A stretch of 64,000 nucleotides of DNA from Hemicentrotus pulcherrimus (lineage: Eukaryota > Echinodermata > Echinoidea > Camarodonta > Strongylocentrotidae). How positions within the stretch are numbered: position 1 is the stretch's first letter; each line of letters opens with the position of its first letter. The translations under genes and the position numbers were made by a program. Of the stretch, positions 14,999-28,193 are shown piece by piece. The notes below the pieces were generated by a model. The model was not told the origin of the DNA. It saw only the letters and a list, made by a program, of their open reading frames with translations, and searched no databases. The stretch spans positions 176,720-240,719 of the forward strand of contig BEXV01000439.1 of NCBI GenBank assembly GCA_003118195.1, given 5' to 3'.

Positions 14999-16280
14999 AA
15001 TACTACTGGTTCTGCTACTACAATTAGTACTACTTCTTTTGCTATTTCTTCAATTTGGATTTCTACAATAAATGTTACTTGCATTATTTCCACTTACTGC
15101 ATATGCTACTTCTCCGCTAGTATTGTTTTTACTACGAATGGCAGTAGGAATAAATACTTGTGATAATAAGATAGTAACCCTTCGCATTTGTAATGTTACT
15201 AGTGTTGTGCATACACATTGCTGCTTGCTGGCATTCAATTGTGCAGAATCGTAGAGAAATTTACCAAGGTCTCAACAGCCTAAAGTCGTGTTATGATAAT
15301 CAAGCCTAAGACTATTGAAATAACAGAATATTCCAATCTCGACTCGAAACATAAATACTCTTTCGAGACTCTGTGTATACGAAATATAAACAAAAGCTGA
15401 ATGTCTACGTAGTGTGAATAGTTTATAAATGATTTATAATTATTTTTTTTTGAAGTCAAGTGTTTGATCAATGTCCAATGTTTATGATTATTCTACCAAA
15501 CTATATGCAGAACCAATTTCAAAGCAATAGAAATGAATATAAATGTGACTTGTATGATGAGTACCAGGCCACTCATAAGGGACCTGAAAGTAATATTGCT
15601 TTTCAAAATTTAATTCCAAATACAACATAATGTTATTCAAACACGATCATCTATTCCAAATAGATAAATATTAGTCTTTGTTTATGTAGTACAACGGATG
15701 AATGCTTATCTTATCGACACGATGACTGCTACAAACGATTGGATATGACAAGGCTGGCGGAAGACGATATTATTCTTTACGTCTATTTAGATTGTCTCAT
15801 TCCCTCGTAACAATTATCCTGCCGCTGATTAAATATTGTTACAGGGAGTAATGCGTGGCCCATGGCGCTGTCATTTTAACGCGGGATAATTCGAACAAAT
15901 CTCTCTCGCTTTCTCCGCTGGGAATACCTACTATAGATTTTAACATGCAGTACAAGTTGAGTTCTATTAGGCCTACATTATTAGCTATATTGAGAAGAAA
16001 TTGTGGTGGCTTCCCTTTTAACGATCATGTTATAGGACCAGGCAATTTGTAATCAGATTATTTATTCAGTTATGACTGTATTATTTTAAGTCCCCTCCCT
16101 GTCTCTCTTTGAATCAGTATTTGCACGAATTACTTGCATCGTGCTAGTCTCTCCCTGTTTCTCCTGGTAAAAACTATTTAAACAAGGGAGAGCTATAATT
16201 GGCTTAGATGTAGGTTAAGTGACAATGTCGATGCGGCAGTACAGTCTCCCGAGACTTTTGTAAAAGAGTGTAAGAGTGAT

Positions 16281-16281
16281 G

Positions 16282-16314
<33 letters not shown>

Positions 16315-16350
16315 GGAGGGAGCAAGAGAGGGATGGGAGAGGGGGTGGGA
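16281..16350. repeat. (GA)n purine tract
   Basis: GA repeats then GGGA-rich purines. Confidence 0.93.
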
Positions 16351-17752
16351 GAGAAAAGGATGGGGATATATTAGGTATTGTTGCTTTTCATTCATTGTTT
16401 ATTCCTTTTTTTGAGCGCTTTTAGGTTTCTCTGATATCTTGTTCCTTCACCATCTTTGATCTTTGATAGAATAGAATACACTATAAGAAAAATCCACAAT
16501 GTAAAAATTGAATTTGAGGTGAAGATGGAATACCTGGCAATCATTTTTACTCTCCATTGAGCTAACACAATATGGTAAAAATTTAATGAAAGTTTGACAC
16601 ACTTTTGTGACGTAAGTAGACCTGTCTGCATTGTATATTCATGACCTTTTCACAGCTAGAGTGTATTTTAAAACACTCTAACCTTTCCATTAATTTCTCC
16701 CACATATCTCTTTCGTTTTTTATAAATTGACTACATAACCAGTTAAAGGCAATTTGTTGACACCATTTAGGTTGACAAATAAATTCACTGTTGATAGCAA
16801 TATGGCAGTTATTCAAAAAGTTACTACCTGTAGTGTAAATGCTGACAGCTTCACCCATTTGGGGGAAACTACACTTTACCTACAATGTATTAGATATTAT
16901 ATTAGAATGTGTTATGACATGTAAGGATAGATCGTTCTTTACAATGCTAATTATTATCACGAGTCACCATTAAATGATTTATGTGGTCACAACCTGCTCC
17001 GTCACGTGACCAAAGTAACAATGTTGTGCAAATAAATAATATGAGTTGTGTAAGAAGTGCATATACTACAGGTGACATAGTTTTCAACGTCCATGTAAAC
17101 TCGGATTTGAACGCTGTTACTCTTATACATATTGATATAATGAGATAAATTAACGTTGTGATCTCTTAATGAGTACGGTACATACTACAAGTTTGATTGT
17201 TTCAGGCAAAGACAGAAACAAATGATGAAAGTTTGAGACGAAATGCGACAATTATGTAGAAAGGTTATAAATATTTAAAATTAATTTTTCACGTAATCTT
17301 TCTGAATCAGCCAATCGGTTATTCGAATGTAAAAAGAATTTGACCGACCCCCCGAAAAAAAGAGAAGATTTTGTCGTGCAGTTTGCGAAAGAAATATCAA
17401 TGTACAACCCCCTTTAAAGATGACAACATTTCTCCTGATTAAACACCCTCAAATTGTAAACGGTGTTCTGTAGTTGAGTAGGTGAAAACGCCACACCTTG
17501 ATATTGCATGGTTGTCTATTAAGGCTGTAGCATAGAGGTGCATTTCTATGCAAGGTGAACGCCAATGAGCAATATAAACAAGACGCAATTTACCTTCAAT
17601 GACAAGTTGTTTACGCCGATCTCTTTAAAAGAAGGCGGCTTCTTTCGGCTGAGCCTGCTCAAGCTCAAACAAAAACAAAGTTATAGAGGATGAGAAAGAG
17701 AGGGAGATTAAAAAAAAACTTAGACATAGAGAGGCGGATACAGAGACAGAAA

Positions 17753-17886
17753 GGGTGAGGTAAAGAGAGAGAGAAAGATATAGATGGATGGAGAGAGAGA
17801 GAGAGAGAGAGATAGACAGGCAGACAGAAAGAAAGAAAGAGGGAAAGAGAGAGAATCAATAAGGGTAGAGAGAGAGAGAGAGAGAG
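17753..17886. repeat. (GA)n/(GAAA)n purine tract
   Basis: Interrupted GA, GACA and GAAA repeats over about 130 bp. Confidence 0.93.
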
Positions 17887-18248
17887 AATGAATAGTGCAT
17901 GAGTGTTGAAATGTGAAGCGATGTTTTTTTTATTTTTAATGAAAATGGATTATATTTAAAGAAAATAATAAGTTAAGCGTCGATGTGGTTTGAAAAAGAA
18001 AAAAATCCTCTTATAAACAATGGCTTGAATATCCAAATCCTATCTTTTGTTTAGAGAGAGCATGTCTAAACTTGAGTGAATTCATGGGGCATGTTTAATT
18101 TCATTTGCGTTTCAATGAAAAAACCCTACATATTTGACGTTTCAATATTGATTCCCTTGACATTTAGTGAACCTTTATCTAGAATTCAATATAGCAAGTG
18201 AATATGAAAACCTAACCTTGTCTAGTGCACACGTCGAAAAAACATCAA

Positions 18249-18289
18249 CTTCATAGTCTTGTATATGAGAGGAGTAGGAGACTATGAAG
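18249..18289. repeat. Short inverted repeat, 11-bp perfect arms
   Basis: CTTCATAGTCT (18249-18259) and AGACTATGAAG (18279-18289) with a 19-nt loop. No T-run and no gene nearby. Confidence 0.7.
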
Positions 18290-21200
18290 CTTATACGATG
18301 GACAATCAGGCAGTGTTTTTATTCACATACATAACCTGATTCTGTTATTTTAATTCTACGGTACTCATATTTATCTTGACTGAATAAACCTTGAACGCTT
18401 GTGCTATATGTAAACAATAAATTACCTTCCAAACCTCAAAATACAAATACGAAAACTGGTTAAAAAATTGCCATATATTCTACAAGTGGGTTTTTTTTAT
18501 TCCTTTATTAACTTGGGCGTTTTCAGGATGAAATAAATGTTTGAAGCATGAATGCTAGAAATTTATGAGCGAGCATTGTAATACTTTGCATTAGAAAGGA
18601 ATAATTTGAAATTACCCCATTACTTTAGCACATGATGCGATTGAAACAAAGTAGCTTCATTAAATGAAGGATGCACTTTTGAAATGTTGACAGCAAATAA
18701 ACATTCTTAACGTTTTTTATTTATCTTAAATTCACCAAAAATGCAGCGGGTTAGGGGAACGCTGTTAAGACGCATATAGGAAACGTAGATCTTCAATAGT
18801 TTAGACAAAGTAGGTTAAATAGCTAACCAGATGACACAGATACTGTAATTCCTCTTTTTGGCATGTCAAAAAAGGAGATCGAACAGCTGAGGCCATAAAA
18901 TTCTTCTGGCGAATTGTATATTCTTATGAGAAGAAATAGATGAATAATATTGCGTGTTAGCCATTTGTCTGAGTTTACTATTTCTATGCCAGAACGCCAG
19001 TACGTGGCAGACCATAATGCCTGTTGCAGACGTTTTATTTTACCACCTTAACAACTCCTCAAATAAATTATTTATCGTGACTGTACTTGAAATGTGTTAT
19101 TTGATATAAATATAGTTCTACTCTCTCTCCTCAACGAGAAAGATATTTACCTTTGAAACTTTAGGCAACGTAATCGTACCACTAACTTCGCCAAATAGTT
19201 GCGTCAGTTCCTATACTGCGTCAAGGCCCGTTCTCTTTATAAAGAAGCTTGTATATCCTTGCATATGGCTGTATATCCTTAAAGGGCACATTGAGCATGT
19301 TGAAAAGTATACCCTGAGTGATACCTGACCTGATTATTAATGATGCCCTAGACATTAGGAATAATGTTATTGACGTAGGACTGCGTTCATGCCTGATAGG
19401 GTCTTTGACGCGCTGTGTGTCAGTGACGTAACAACAAGTGAGTACAAAATGAAACTTGAAAATAGGAGATTAAATCAGTAAGAATACTGTTCAAAGTTAT
19501 TTACAAGTGATTAAAAAATATTAATAGTTAAGGCTTCTTTTTATGTTTTATCCAATGCATTCCAACAATAATGTATTATAATGACGCCTCATGTATAACA
19601 GACATATTGAGCTGATAATACTTCATGTTGTCCATATGATTGAAGAAACAACGTGAGCCTTTTTTTTTTAATCCTCACTATAAGGCGGTTTTATGTTATG
19701 ATGACGTAAAGTTTAATATGCTTCACATGTCTGTAGCTTAAACACGAAGCTTTGGTTGCGCGCAGTTTCCATTCAATAACACGCACAGGAAAAGCGCTCT
19801 ATCTGGTCAGCCTGAAGATGTACAGATTGCTAGAAGATTCTCTTTACTCAAATTACTCTTGAATTGAATCTCTTACATGGTTATAAACCAATCGCTTATT
19901 TACTGTATGTGATTTTTATCGAGATAGCCCTCTCGATGTCATTACGATGTACAGCATTCTATCTATTACCTATACTCCCTCTGGATGAATATCTCAAAGG
20001 TTTAAAACGGCTCCATATTCCCAGTGGTGCCTTAGGTCAATATGCAACCTGCTGTCAAATCCAATTGTATCAGTCCAATATGCTTTAGATCCACCTCTCA
20101 TATTTCTGACTAAAACAGAGAAGGTTATTATGCTGGTCGACAAAATTAAATTCTTCATACTGTACGATCTAATATGAAGCAAGACTTTGCTCTAATCACA
20201 TTGAGAAAATAAAAGCAAAGAATTTGCAATTTAAATTTGTAATGTATTGAATATGAATCTTATTTTGTTGGGCACTTAATTTCTAGACATTTCTTGAGAG
20301 AATGTATTATATATTAGGTACATTGGTTCTGAATTTTGTACGTATGTGAGGATAACTTAACCGATTATTTAGTTCATTTGTTGCTGTACATCTACCCGCC
20401 TTTCATATAATATTATGATTAGAACGAAAAATAATAATACAAAATCTGGTAAAATGTTGGCAACTGATCCCAAACCTTAATTAAATTACTGAAGAGAGCC
20501 TCAACGATCTCGTAACGTGAGCCAAGCAAATTCTATAACGTAATTTTTCAATTTTAAGCGCCGGCGCTACAAGTTTGAAGGTGATTATTATCTTCGAGTG
20601 TACAGGAAAGAGTCGAGCCAAGGAAGGTACGCTATGATTTATAAGGATGACAGCATTCAGCGCGCTCACTACATTAAAACTAGGAATTCGAGTCTAAAAT
20701 TGGAAAGCGTCTTAACTGTAACAATGTGTTATTAAATGTAGCCATTGATATATATGTATTTTTTAGAATAAGTAAAGAAGAATATGTAAAACTTTCCTCA
20801 TAAAAGCCATAGGCAGACTGGATGCACAAGGTTCGTCTCGTATCTGATTCACAAGAGCGATATCTATTCGAATGAATAAGACTGTCTAAATTGAATGTTG
20901 CACGATAAATGAGGAAACTACATTATTTATGATGGGAGATGGGAAATCAAGTCTGAGTTTAATAACATTTTGTTAAAAATGATTTTAGAATAAAAAAAAA
21001 TTATCGTTCTCTTAAAAGAAAATACAAATATATCTTTTACTTCATCTAGCAGTGAATTATAAGAAATAAAGACGAATAAATTGTAATCGCGTCAACAAAA
21101 ATAAAAAGTCCATTGTCTGACTAGGAGACACAGTGCTGTTCTCCTTGATTACGCAATAATGCGGTCAAGTTTTGGACTGGAAAACGATAATGGTTAGATG

Positions 21201-22552
21201 CTATCTCTTATGCCATCACTTGTTCTTTTAATCTCCCTCTAGGTGGGATAGCATCAAACATCTTAAAGGATTGAAGGAATCAATCATCTTGAAGTCTCAA
21301 AATAAAACACTTCAGGCTTGATGACATCATAACGTCTAAAAAAACAAGAGTCAGTCTTTTCCACATCTTAATTGATGTGGTAAATCCTATATGTCATTAG
21401 AAGCGACTGTTTTCCGGTCACCAAATAATGAAAGAGAGAATACTCAAATACTAACACAATATGAACCACACGTTGCCTTGCCCCCACAATGTCGGCGTCT
21501 AAGAAGGGATATATGGTATTTAAATAGAAACAACGGGTCTTGATATTAAAATGACACTCCTGACATACGTTTAAGTGCTTGAAACTCATTGACCTCATTT
21601 CATACCAATTATTTCCTTTAATTTTGATTAAAACTCATGACGATAGATATGGAAATACCGAACAGTAGGCCTAAAGAGGTACTGTGTACTCAATATGTTG
21701 CAAAACACATTTTTAAAAAAATCAACCCCCCGTTAGAAAGTTGCCTTAAAGCTTATCTGCCGTAGTTTACAGGAGGGATTACGGCGCTATGCAAGGTCAC
21801 TGGACAGGTGGTTATCACATCAACTCAGCTCTCAGTTAACATAAGAAAAAGAGGATCACGGGGGACCAATGGACACCGATTAGGCACTGTTTGTTATATA
21901 GATGGCGCAAGTAGCTACAAGTAGTGCAGTGGGCCTTTAAAGATGAAGAAGATGCTTAAGGCTTGTAACATGTATACAAAGCAAAATGTTACCTATATTT
22001 CGTGTACGTGTTTGTAAAGTTCTCCCAGATGACAAGCCTTTCTATTCTTAGATCACCACTCATTCAGCTAACATCTGTTTTAGTTTATATAGGTAGGGTT
22101 CAAAGTCAGTACAGGTCATAGGTCATTGCCATTAGACACTTCTGTAACGCTTGATATAATGTGAACATGTGAGGCTATAGTCTCTTCATTTCAACCGTCA
22201 AATGTTCTCATGTCACCAATGACTTGAAGATGATGTGCTGTAATTGTGCTGTTTAACAACACTTGTTAAGACAGATTGAATGTACCGATTAATGTAACGA
22301 AAACGACACAATTTGAGGGAGCCTAACTTCGCGTCAATATAAGCTCCTGATTATGATTGAATTTGCCGTTTCTTTCCTAAAAGATCGTGTGATATATGAA
22401 TGAGGTTCTAATATGTCTAAAATTTTCAGTTGGACGTGTTTCAATTTGAATTATGTTTAAGAATTATATTTTCCATACTCTTAGAAAATAATCAAATAGT
22501 AAACATACATAATATGTGCTCTCGATCAACGTTGTCTTGATAGAAGACTAGC

Positions 22553-22573
22553 ATATATATATATATATATATA
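22553..22573. repeat. (AT)n microsatellite
   Basis: About ten AT units followed by ATACATGTATAT. Confidence 0.93.
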
Positions 22574-22744
22574 CATGTATATCTATATATTTTGTGTGTG
22601 CACATCCAAGTGAATCTTCATGCTGTAAGTTGTTTTACTTTAAAATGAACTAGTGAAGATCTTTTATGGAGCTCACAAAATAAGGTGCACTTCAATAAGA
22701 TTGACCTGTAATTATCGGTCATCTTTCTGTTACTTCTATTCAAG

Positions 22745-22960
22745 GTTGTTATAGATGAAGTTGAGTAGTGGTCATGCGATTGCATTGTGAAAGAAACGGT
22801 GTTGAATCGACCAAAAAAGGTTGATCACCTAGCATATAAGAATTTGTGTGTATTGCAAGGTTCTGGAATCATCAAAATGATAAGAAATTTGGTATAGTTA
22901 CAAACACTGTACACAGAAAGATGTATATGGGACTACACGAACACGTGGCGAAAAAAACCT
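22745..22960 (+). repeat. Dispersed repeat C, copy 1
   Basis: Shares GTTGAGTAGTGGTCATG, GTTGATCACCTAGC, CTGGAATCATCAAAATGA and CACTGTACACAG with 39111-39400 (there GTTGAGTTCTGGTCATG, GCTTGACCATGTAGC, ATGGAATCATCAAAATTA, CACTGTACACCG). It lacks the MITE present in the second copy. Class unknown. Confidence 0.65.
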
Positions 22961-23150
22961 CCCCCCCGAGTTTTACGATAAACATGACATGTTTAGAATA
23001 TAAAGGCATTTGAAGAGCCATGCTTTTCAGGGAACATGTCTTATCTGATGTTCTTCCACACTTGCATTATAACAAATGATAAAACTCACGAATTATTTTT
23101 CACCTCTTCCCAGAACCGCACTGTAGTCTACCAGAGGCAGAATGACATAC

Positions 23151-23255
23151 CATCGACATTTTAAATAAAAGCTCTAAAATCTTTTCTTTACCATCGATTG
23201 TGAATGGCTCATTGTGTAGCGCATTGCGAAGCCCTATGGCTACAGCTGTAGGTTC
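23151..23255 (-). CDS. Candidate internal exon, 35 codons, gene unknown
   Basis: A 105-nt minus-strand exon bounded by a strong acceptor (TCTATCACACATTTCAG, then GAACCT) and a consensus donor (GATG, then GTATGT). It starts and ends in phase 0 and encodes 35 residues starting EPTAVAIGLRNALHNEP and ending KILELLFKMSM. It follows the 63-nt candidate exon at 23463-23525 across a 207-nt GT-AG intron in the same phase. Together they read CEDLWNEIGRIQ, then EPTAVAIGL, an amphipathic helical pattern with faint similarity to the start of a VHS-type domain. I do not assign a family. Confidence 0.45.
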
Positions 23256-23462
23256 CTGAAATGTGTGATAGAAGATTATAATAACAATAATATAGATAAT
23301 AATGATAACAATAATTATTATTATTATTGAGCATGTTACTGTTATTATTATCATTATCATAGTTTTATTAATACAAAAATTATTTTTATTATCATAATCA
23401 AAGCCCTCTGGCTCTTAGCAAGGTATAAAAATTAATTTCCTCAAATTTCATAATCTAACCAC

Positions 23463-23525
23463 CTGTATACGGCCTATTTCGTTCCATAGGTCTTCGCATC
23501 GGGTCGCGTTGTCGGGTTGAGCGAA
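23463..23525 (-). CDS. Candidate upstream exon, 21 codons, same gene as 23151-23255
   Basis: Minus-strand frame FAQPDNATRCEDLWNEIGRIQ without its last residue fits the 20-residue quoting limit as FAQPDNATRCEDLWNEIGRI. It ends in phase 0 at a donor CAG/GTGGTT. The proposed acceptor, TTTTCACAAAAG, is weak, so the left exon boundary is uncertain. The intron that follows (23462-23256) is 207 nt, rich in ATT/ATA triplets, and ends in a good acceptor. Support comes from phase agreement with the next exon, not from a recognised family. Confidence 0.35.
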
Positions 23526-24174
23526 CTTTTGTGAAAACATAATCACATATTCACAAAAGGTCAGACGGAAAATTTGTCGGATTACACAATATTTGGTGAA
23601 AACAATGTCTCCATATTCATAACGAAAGAGTGAATCGAATTGAAAAAAAAACCACCCCATTTTTTTGTCAAAGATGGCCCTTGATATATTAGGGTTAATC
23701 TTTTTTTATATATACATTTTGAAAACATGCTCATATTAAAGAATTCTCCGGTGCTATAGCCACTATACAAACCCTTGTGATTATTTATCCTTTATTAAAG
23801 TGTTGGATCAAGCCGCTAGCTTTCGTATATCTGATGTAGGTTTTCAGAAAGTGTCAAGTAAAGTGGACCCACTATAACACGGATGTATTTCACAAACGTT
23901 ACACCCGATCCTTCGGGAATTAGGGCTAGATTATCCACGAAAGTTCGTCGTAACCCAACCCGATGGAATGAAGTAAGCCTCTATATAAGCTATTTAAACT
24001 TTGCTTAAAAAAAAAAAAAACGCTTTTAGCCATTTCGTGTTTTACACAACCTTTATATTTGACGAAAATTACCAGTAATGCTTAAAGATACTCTGTCCCT
24101 TTTGCGACCAACCTCAAACGATGTAGAACTTTGCAGGAATTGTGAATATGTCATGTATGTCCTATCTGTGAAAT

Positions 24175-24426
24175 TTAAACGTTAGCAGTGTCATAAAACT
24201 TTGCCTGCCAGTTGCTACCATCTTCACTTTTTCTTTTCACGATCTTGATCCAGGTTTTGCGTTTTTCGGGGTCCTTTTTGTCAGATGGAAACGTAAAGAG
24301 TTTGAAGGGTGGTAGACAGATACAACTACCAAACTTAAGTCCATGTTTCTCGCATAGCTGTGCATACCACTTGTCTAATGTTTTCGAACTGTTAGAGCAC
24401 CCGATGATGGCACATATTCTGACCAT
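24175..24426 (-). pseudogene. THAP zinc-finger domain exon (partial) inside the transposon
   Basis: An 83-codon frame starting MVRICAIIGCSN. It shows the THAP hallmarks: an N-terminal Cys-x4-Cys, a phenylalanine/proline pair (LFTFPSDKKDP), the central Trp in RKTWIKIV and a second Trp (NW). The expected C-terminal Cys-x2-His and AVPxP box are missing: the frame ends soon after NWQA. The start is preceded by an acceptor-like TTTTATTCACCTATAG, so it may be an internal exon. THAP domains bind DNA in a zinc-dependent way, and in transposases they recognise the element ends. It is probably a decayed transposase piece rather than a host gene. Confidence 0.75.
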
Positions 24427-25493
24427 GATGAAAATCTATAGGTGAATAAAAGACATACAAAAGGTTAATAAATAACCTATTTACATTTAATAAACATGTT
24501 GACAACTAGCTCAAGGAGGGAAGGGGTGCATATCTGGCCTGTGCTAAGCCAAGCAGAATATCATTACGACAAGAAAACAAAAACATGTTCATACAAAGGC
24601 ATTGCATATTTATTTCATTTTTTCCCAGAAACGTCCTGGTTATAAAGGCACTCACATTTCACATATCATAGAGTCTACATTTTCCCCTTCCAAAATGTAC
24701 TCAAAATCCCTTCCTTTTTTACAATAATAATGATGTGCCCCACAATCCTTTCAAAAATCTGCGGCCAAACATGTTTAATGTTGACTTCATTACTTTTAAA
24801 AATGCCCCTCATAGAGGCAGGTTTCATTGTAGTCTTTAAAAATAATTAATGAATTAGATTTTCCTTTTTAATAAGAATGCTATAAAATTATATTTAACAA
24901 ATAACACAAGACCCCATGCAGCCAACATAATGGCTAACTAGACTCCTTTGGTACTAATTTTGTTAATAAAGAATATCATGTGATTCATGATTTATCTCGT
25001 CAACCTTTCACTTTGCTCTCATCATAACTACATTTGTTAAACTAGATCATATTTCCCCAGAAGACAAAAAATACAAGTTATATTTTCACCGAAATGAAAA
25101 CCGCCACGGACTAGAACGTAGCAGACGCTCCTTTTCAGGCGTCCCACATACTACGAACGATGTGGGGGTCTCGTAAGTGTCGACAGGTATTGTTGATAAT
25201 TTTGGCGTAAATAGCATTTTTTTCTCCGTAATTCATACCAGAAAAGCAAATCATTATAATTTCATATCTACCTTTCAATGAAAATCGCTCCTCGGACAGA
25301 AAATTCGATGATTTAACAGATGAAAGAAAGTTTATTGGCGTCACAAAGGACACAAAAACTTTCGCATTGTCAACAACATGGGTGAACGATCTCAAACAAA
25401 GAAAGTGTCCGAAAGATTCTGCATTGACCTGACCCGGAAGCGATGGTTGGTGCTTTCGCGCACGCGCAGATCCTATCCGTGAACTGGCTTATA

Positions 25494-25805
25494 TTCAAAT
25501 TATGCAAGGAAACCCGTTTACTTGCTAGACTTCACTGTCAGACAATATAGAGTGGCTGACTGGCTTTTTTCCTTCTTTGGTAATAACAAACATAAAATGA
25601 GCTGTAAAGGGTACATGAGCATTTTGTCTACATCAATAACCCACTTCTTGTAATTGCCAAAATTAAACTGATTGAATCTTCGCGCAACATAAACCGTAAA
25701 ACAATGCGGTACAATGGTCTAAAATTCAAGACTATTACTTATTGGGTCAATTGGTCCTAAGTCGATTTGACAATTAATAGTCGTTATTTTCCAAGTTCGA
25801 GACAT
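25494..25805 (-). pseudogene. Conserved transposon-encoded frame near the right end, broken by a stop
   Basis: The minus-strand frame starting at about 25805 shares an aligned protein with the second element copy (46886-47167). Conserved blocks are TTI(N/S)CQIDLG, PISNSL, TIVP and FNQFNF..YKKWVID. In this copy a TAG interrupts after PISNSLEF. Matching protein blocks between diverged copies argue that this was once coding, perhaps a first exon of the transposase gene. I do not recognise the family. Confidence 0.5.
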
Positions 25806-25914
25806 TTTAAAGCCCCCCTTTTTTAAGGGGAGTTCTTAATTAGAATTATCTTTCAAATACTGTTGGAAATTAACCTTTTTCATTTGTTTGGCCTGCAAAT
25901 GGGACATAGTACCT

Positions 25915-28193
25915 TTAATATCGCAATGAAACTATGTTTTCGGGTTTGAGTAGTTGATATGGATTAAGAGTAGACCATTAAACTGAGTTATTCTTTCTCT
26001 CCCCAGATGAGCTGTATGGATTAAAACTGATCAACAATATCTTCTAGAGAGAGAGACAGAGAGAGAGGGAAAAAAGGGTGAGTACACGAAAATATAATTT
26101 TCTTATTTCATCCATCAAGATTCATGTTTGTAGGGTGAAAGATGACGGGGTGTGTTATGCATGAATGCACATTGTGACGTAATACTTCAAAAGTCATATC
26201 TACAGAATAATGTAATGAAATAAACCCAATATTAACATGTTTGTCGGGGTTGCTGACTATAATAAAAAATGAAGCGAACAGTGATAAGGATTGTTTTCCA
26301 ATACAATATTGAGGTACTTCAACAATTTTTAGAAGAAGGAAAAAAGTGACAGAGGAGGAATGCAAGCCAAGAAAACAATCTAGGATTAGAAAAATGAAAA
26401 AAAAAAGGGTAAATAGGAGTGAGAAAGGTTAAAATGAATTTCAGATATACGGTTGGGAAGCAAAGCAAATGTATCTAAATATGATGGATAGAGATGGAAA
26501 GAGAGAGAGAGAGAGAGAAAGAGAAAGAGAGAGAGAGATGGAGAAAGAGAGAAGGGACAGAGGACGGTATACGACGTTTATGACAACGACAATGGTAGTG
26601 ATGATGATGATAATGTTCATGGTCATGATGATGATGATTACAAAAGACGATATGTACTTTTTGCCTTAACGTATACCAGACTGTTTGACATTTAGATTTC
26701 GTTTCGTTTGTCGTACCTAGAACAAAAAGCGTGATGCATCTACAAATGCAACATGGCATATTGCCATGGCAACTATGAAGTTCTGTGTGAAAAAAAGACA
26801 GTTCTTAAAGGATGAACTAGGGTTGGAAACAAAAAAGCCTCCATACTACTTTAATTCATTTCATATAAACTTACATCAATATATCGGCATTTACACGCAC
26901 ACAAACACACGCACATCCTGTATATACAATGCGGTGAGCCATTGAGGTGCATGTCACAACTTAAGAACAGCAGAAGACCTCTGAAAATTGAATATTGCAG
27001 AGAGCTAATGTATCTTTCTTAGTGAATGAAAGGTTAAAAACAATTGGTTGCCATCATTATAAAGAATTCATTAAAAAAATCCAATATCACGGACAAGACA
27101 CTATACAGGACCCATGACATTGGCATCCCTTTTCAAACCACTCGATTACCAGAGTGGGAACCTGATTCTGATATGGAGAATAAATAAAATCCAAATTGGT
27201 TTGACTTAAAATAAGACATAAGTTACAAAAAAATATGATATGGGTAATTTGAAACCACGGGCAGGGGATCTACGTGTAAATAATATTCCACACTTTATTT
27301 AAGTTCATTTTCAAATCTTTAATCAGCGATTTGGAATTTCACGCATGTTTCCATCTACATGATCCATCAGCTTAGCTCAACCTAACCCTCTCAGCTGATG
27401 AGAGCTATGACACAACATTCAATCACATGGATCCTTTTAGGGATTGTGTGGAGAAAATGCAATTTCAACTCGCCAGACAAAAGCGAACTAATATGAGAGA
27501 AAATGAACTTCTGGTAAACTTTTATCAAATATGACGAGAGATTGTTTGCAAGACACACATCGCTCGGTAAAACATGTTATTGTAAATTGTCTTCAGTGGG
27601 TCGTATCGTATTGAACAAATATGTGCATAGTAGTGACTATAATGAAGTGGCTCTCCTGGAAACATATACTGGAGTTTCCCTTATATTCCCTTCGGTGGAA
27701 GGCGCTTTAAGAGCACCATTTATTATTATTGTTTTACTTTTTTTTATTGTTTATTGTTTAAACAGAATGTTCCATTGCAATTGAATCTTATCATTTTACA
27801 TTACAGTTCGCTTAAGTTAATGGCATTGCCTAATGCACAATTCCATCTGATTCCTAGAATGTAACCTTAGCAGTTCATTTTAATATGCCTAATGATTCTA
27901 CGCATCTACTCGTATTAAATATAAAAATAATGAATGAAAAGGCAACGGTCATGTTATTGTCTCAAACTTTCCATTCATAGATCTTTTATACATGTATATA
28001 CAGTATATATCTTTCGGATGTCGTATAATTTATTTATTGATTTATTCATGTTTTATTCATTACAATTGATAAAACAGTGGAGGGTAGTCCGATTCAGGTA
28101 AAATAAACTGCTTTCCAACGGAGCCCTCCACATGATCTTGAAGGAGTCAAACCATTTGATATGAACATTCATTAATGTTTGATTGTTGATGAT
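25915..28193. other. Non-coding region
   Basis: Simple repeats at 26.0-26.6 kb and otherwise AT-rich unique-looking sequence. No gene supported. Confidence 0.55.
26490..26640. repeat. (GA)n then (ATG)n compound simple repeat
   Basis: GA units 26490-26554 and ATG/GATGAT triplets about 26595-26640. Confidence 0.93.

Larger units (their letters stand above)
15036..22744. other. Non-coding region
   Basis: Contains the purine tracts and the 18.2-kb inverted repeat listed separately. A minus-strand frame at 16583-16858 (with CQPKWCQQIAFNWLCSQF) has protein-like composition but no recognised family or splice structure. Confidence 0.5.
24086..25914 (-). mobile_element. TTAA-flanked DNA transposon with THAP domain, Kolobok-like, full-length copy
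   Basis: A 1829-bp unit bounded by terminal inverted repeats starting AGATACTCTGTCCC on the left and AGGTACTATGTCCC (reverse complement) on the right, with about 20 of the first 23 TTAA-plus-TIR bases matching, and flanked on both sides by TTAA. A TTAA target, an AG-starting terminus and a THAP domain are features of the Kolobok superfamily; the superfamily call is inference. Inside, on the minus strand, are a frame near the right end (starting about 25805) shared with the second copy, and the THAP exon near the left end. The right-hand frame has a TAG where the other copy has CAG, so this copy looks inactive. A second, internally deleted copy is at 46735-47276. Confidence 0.8.
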
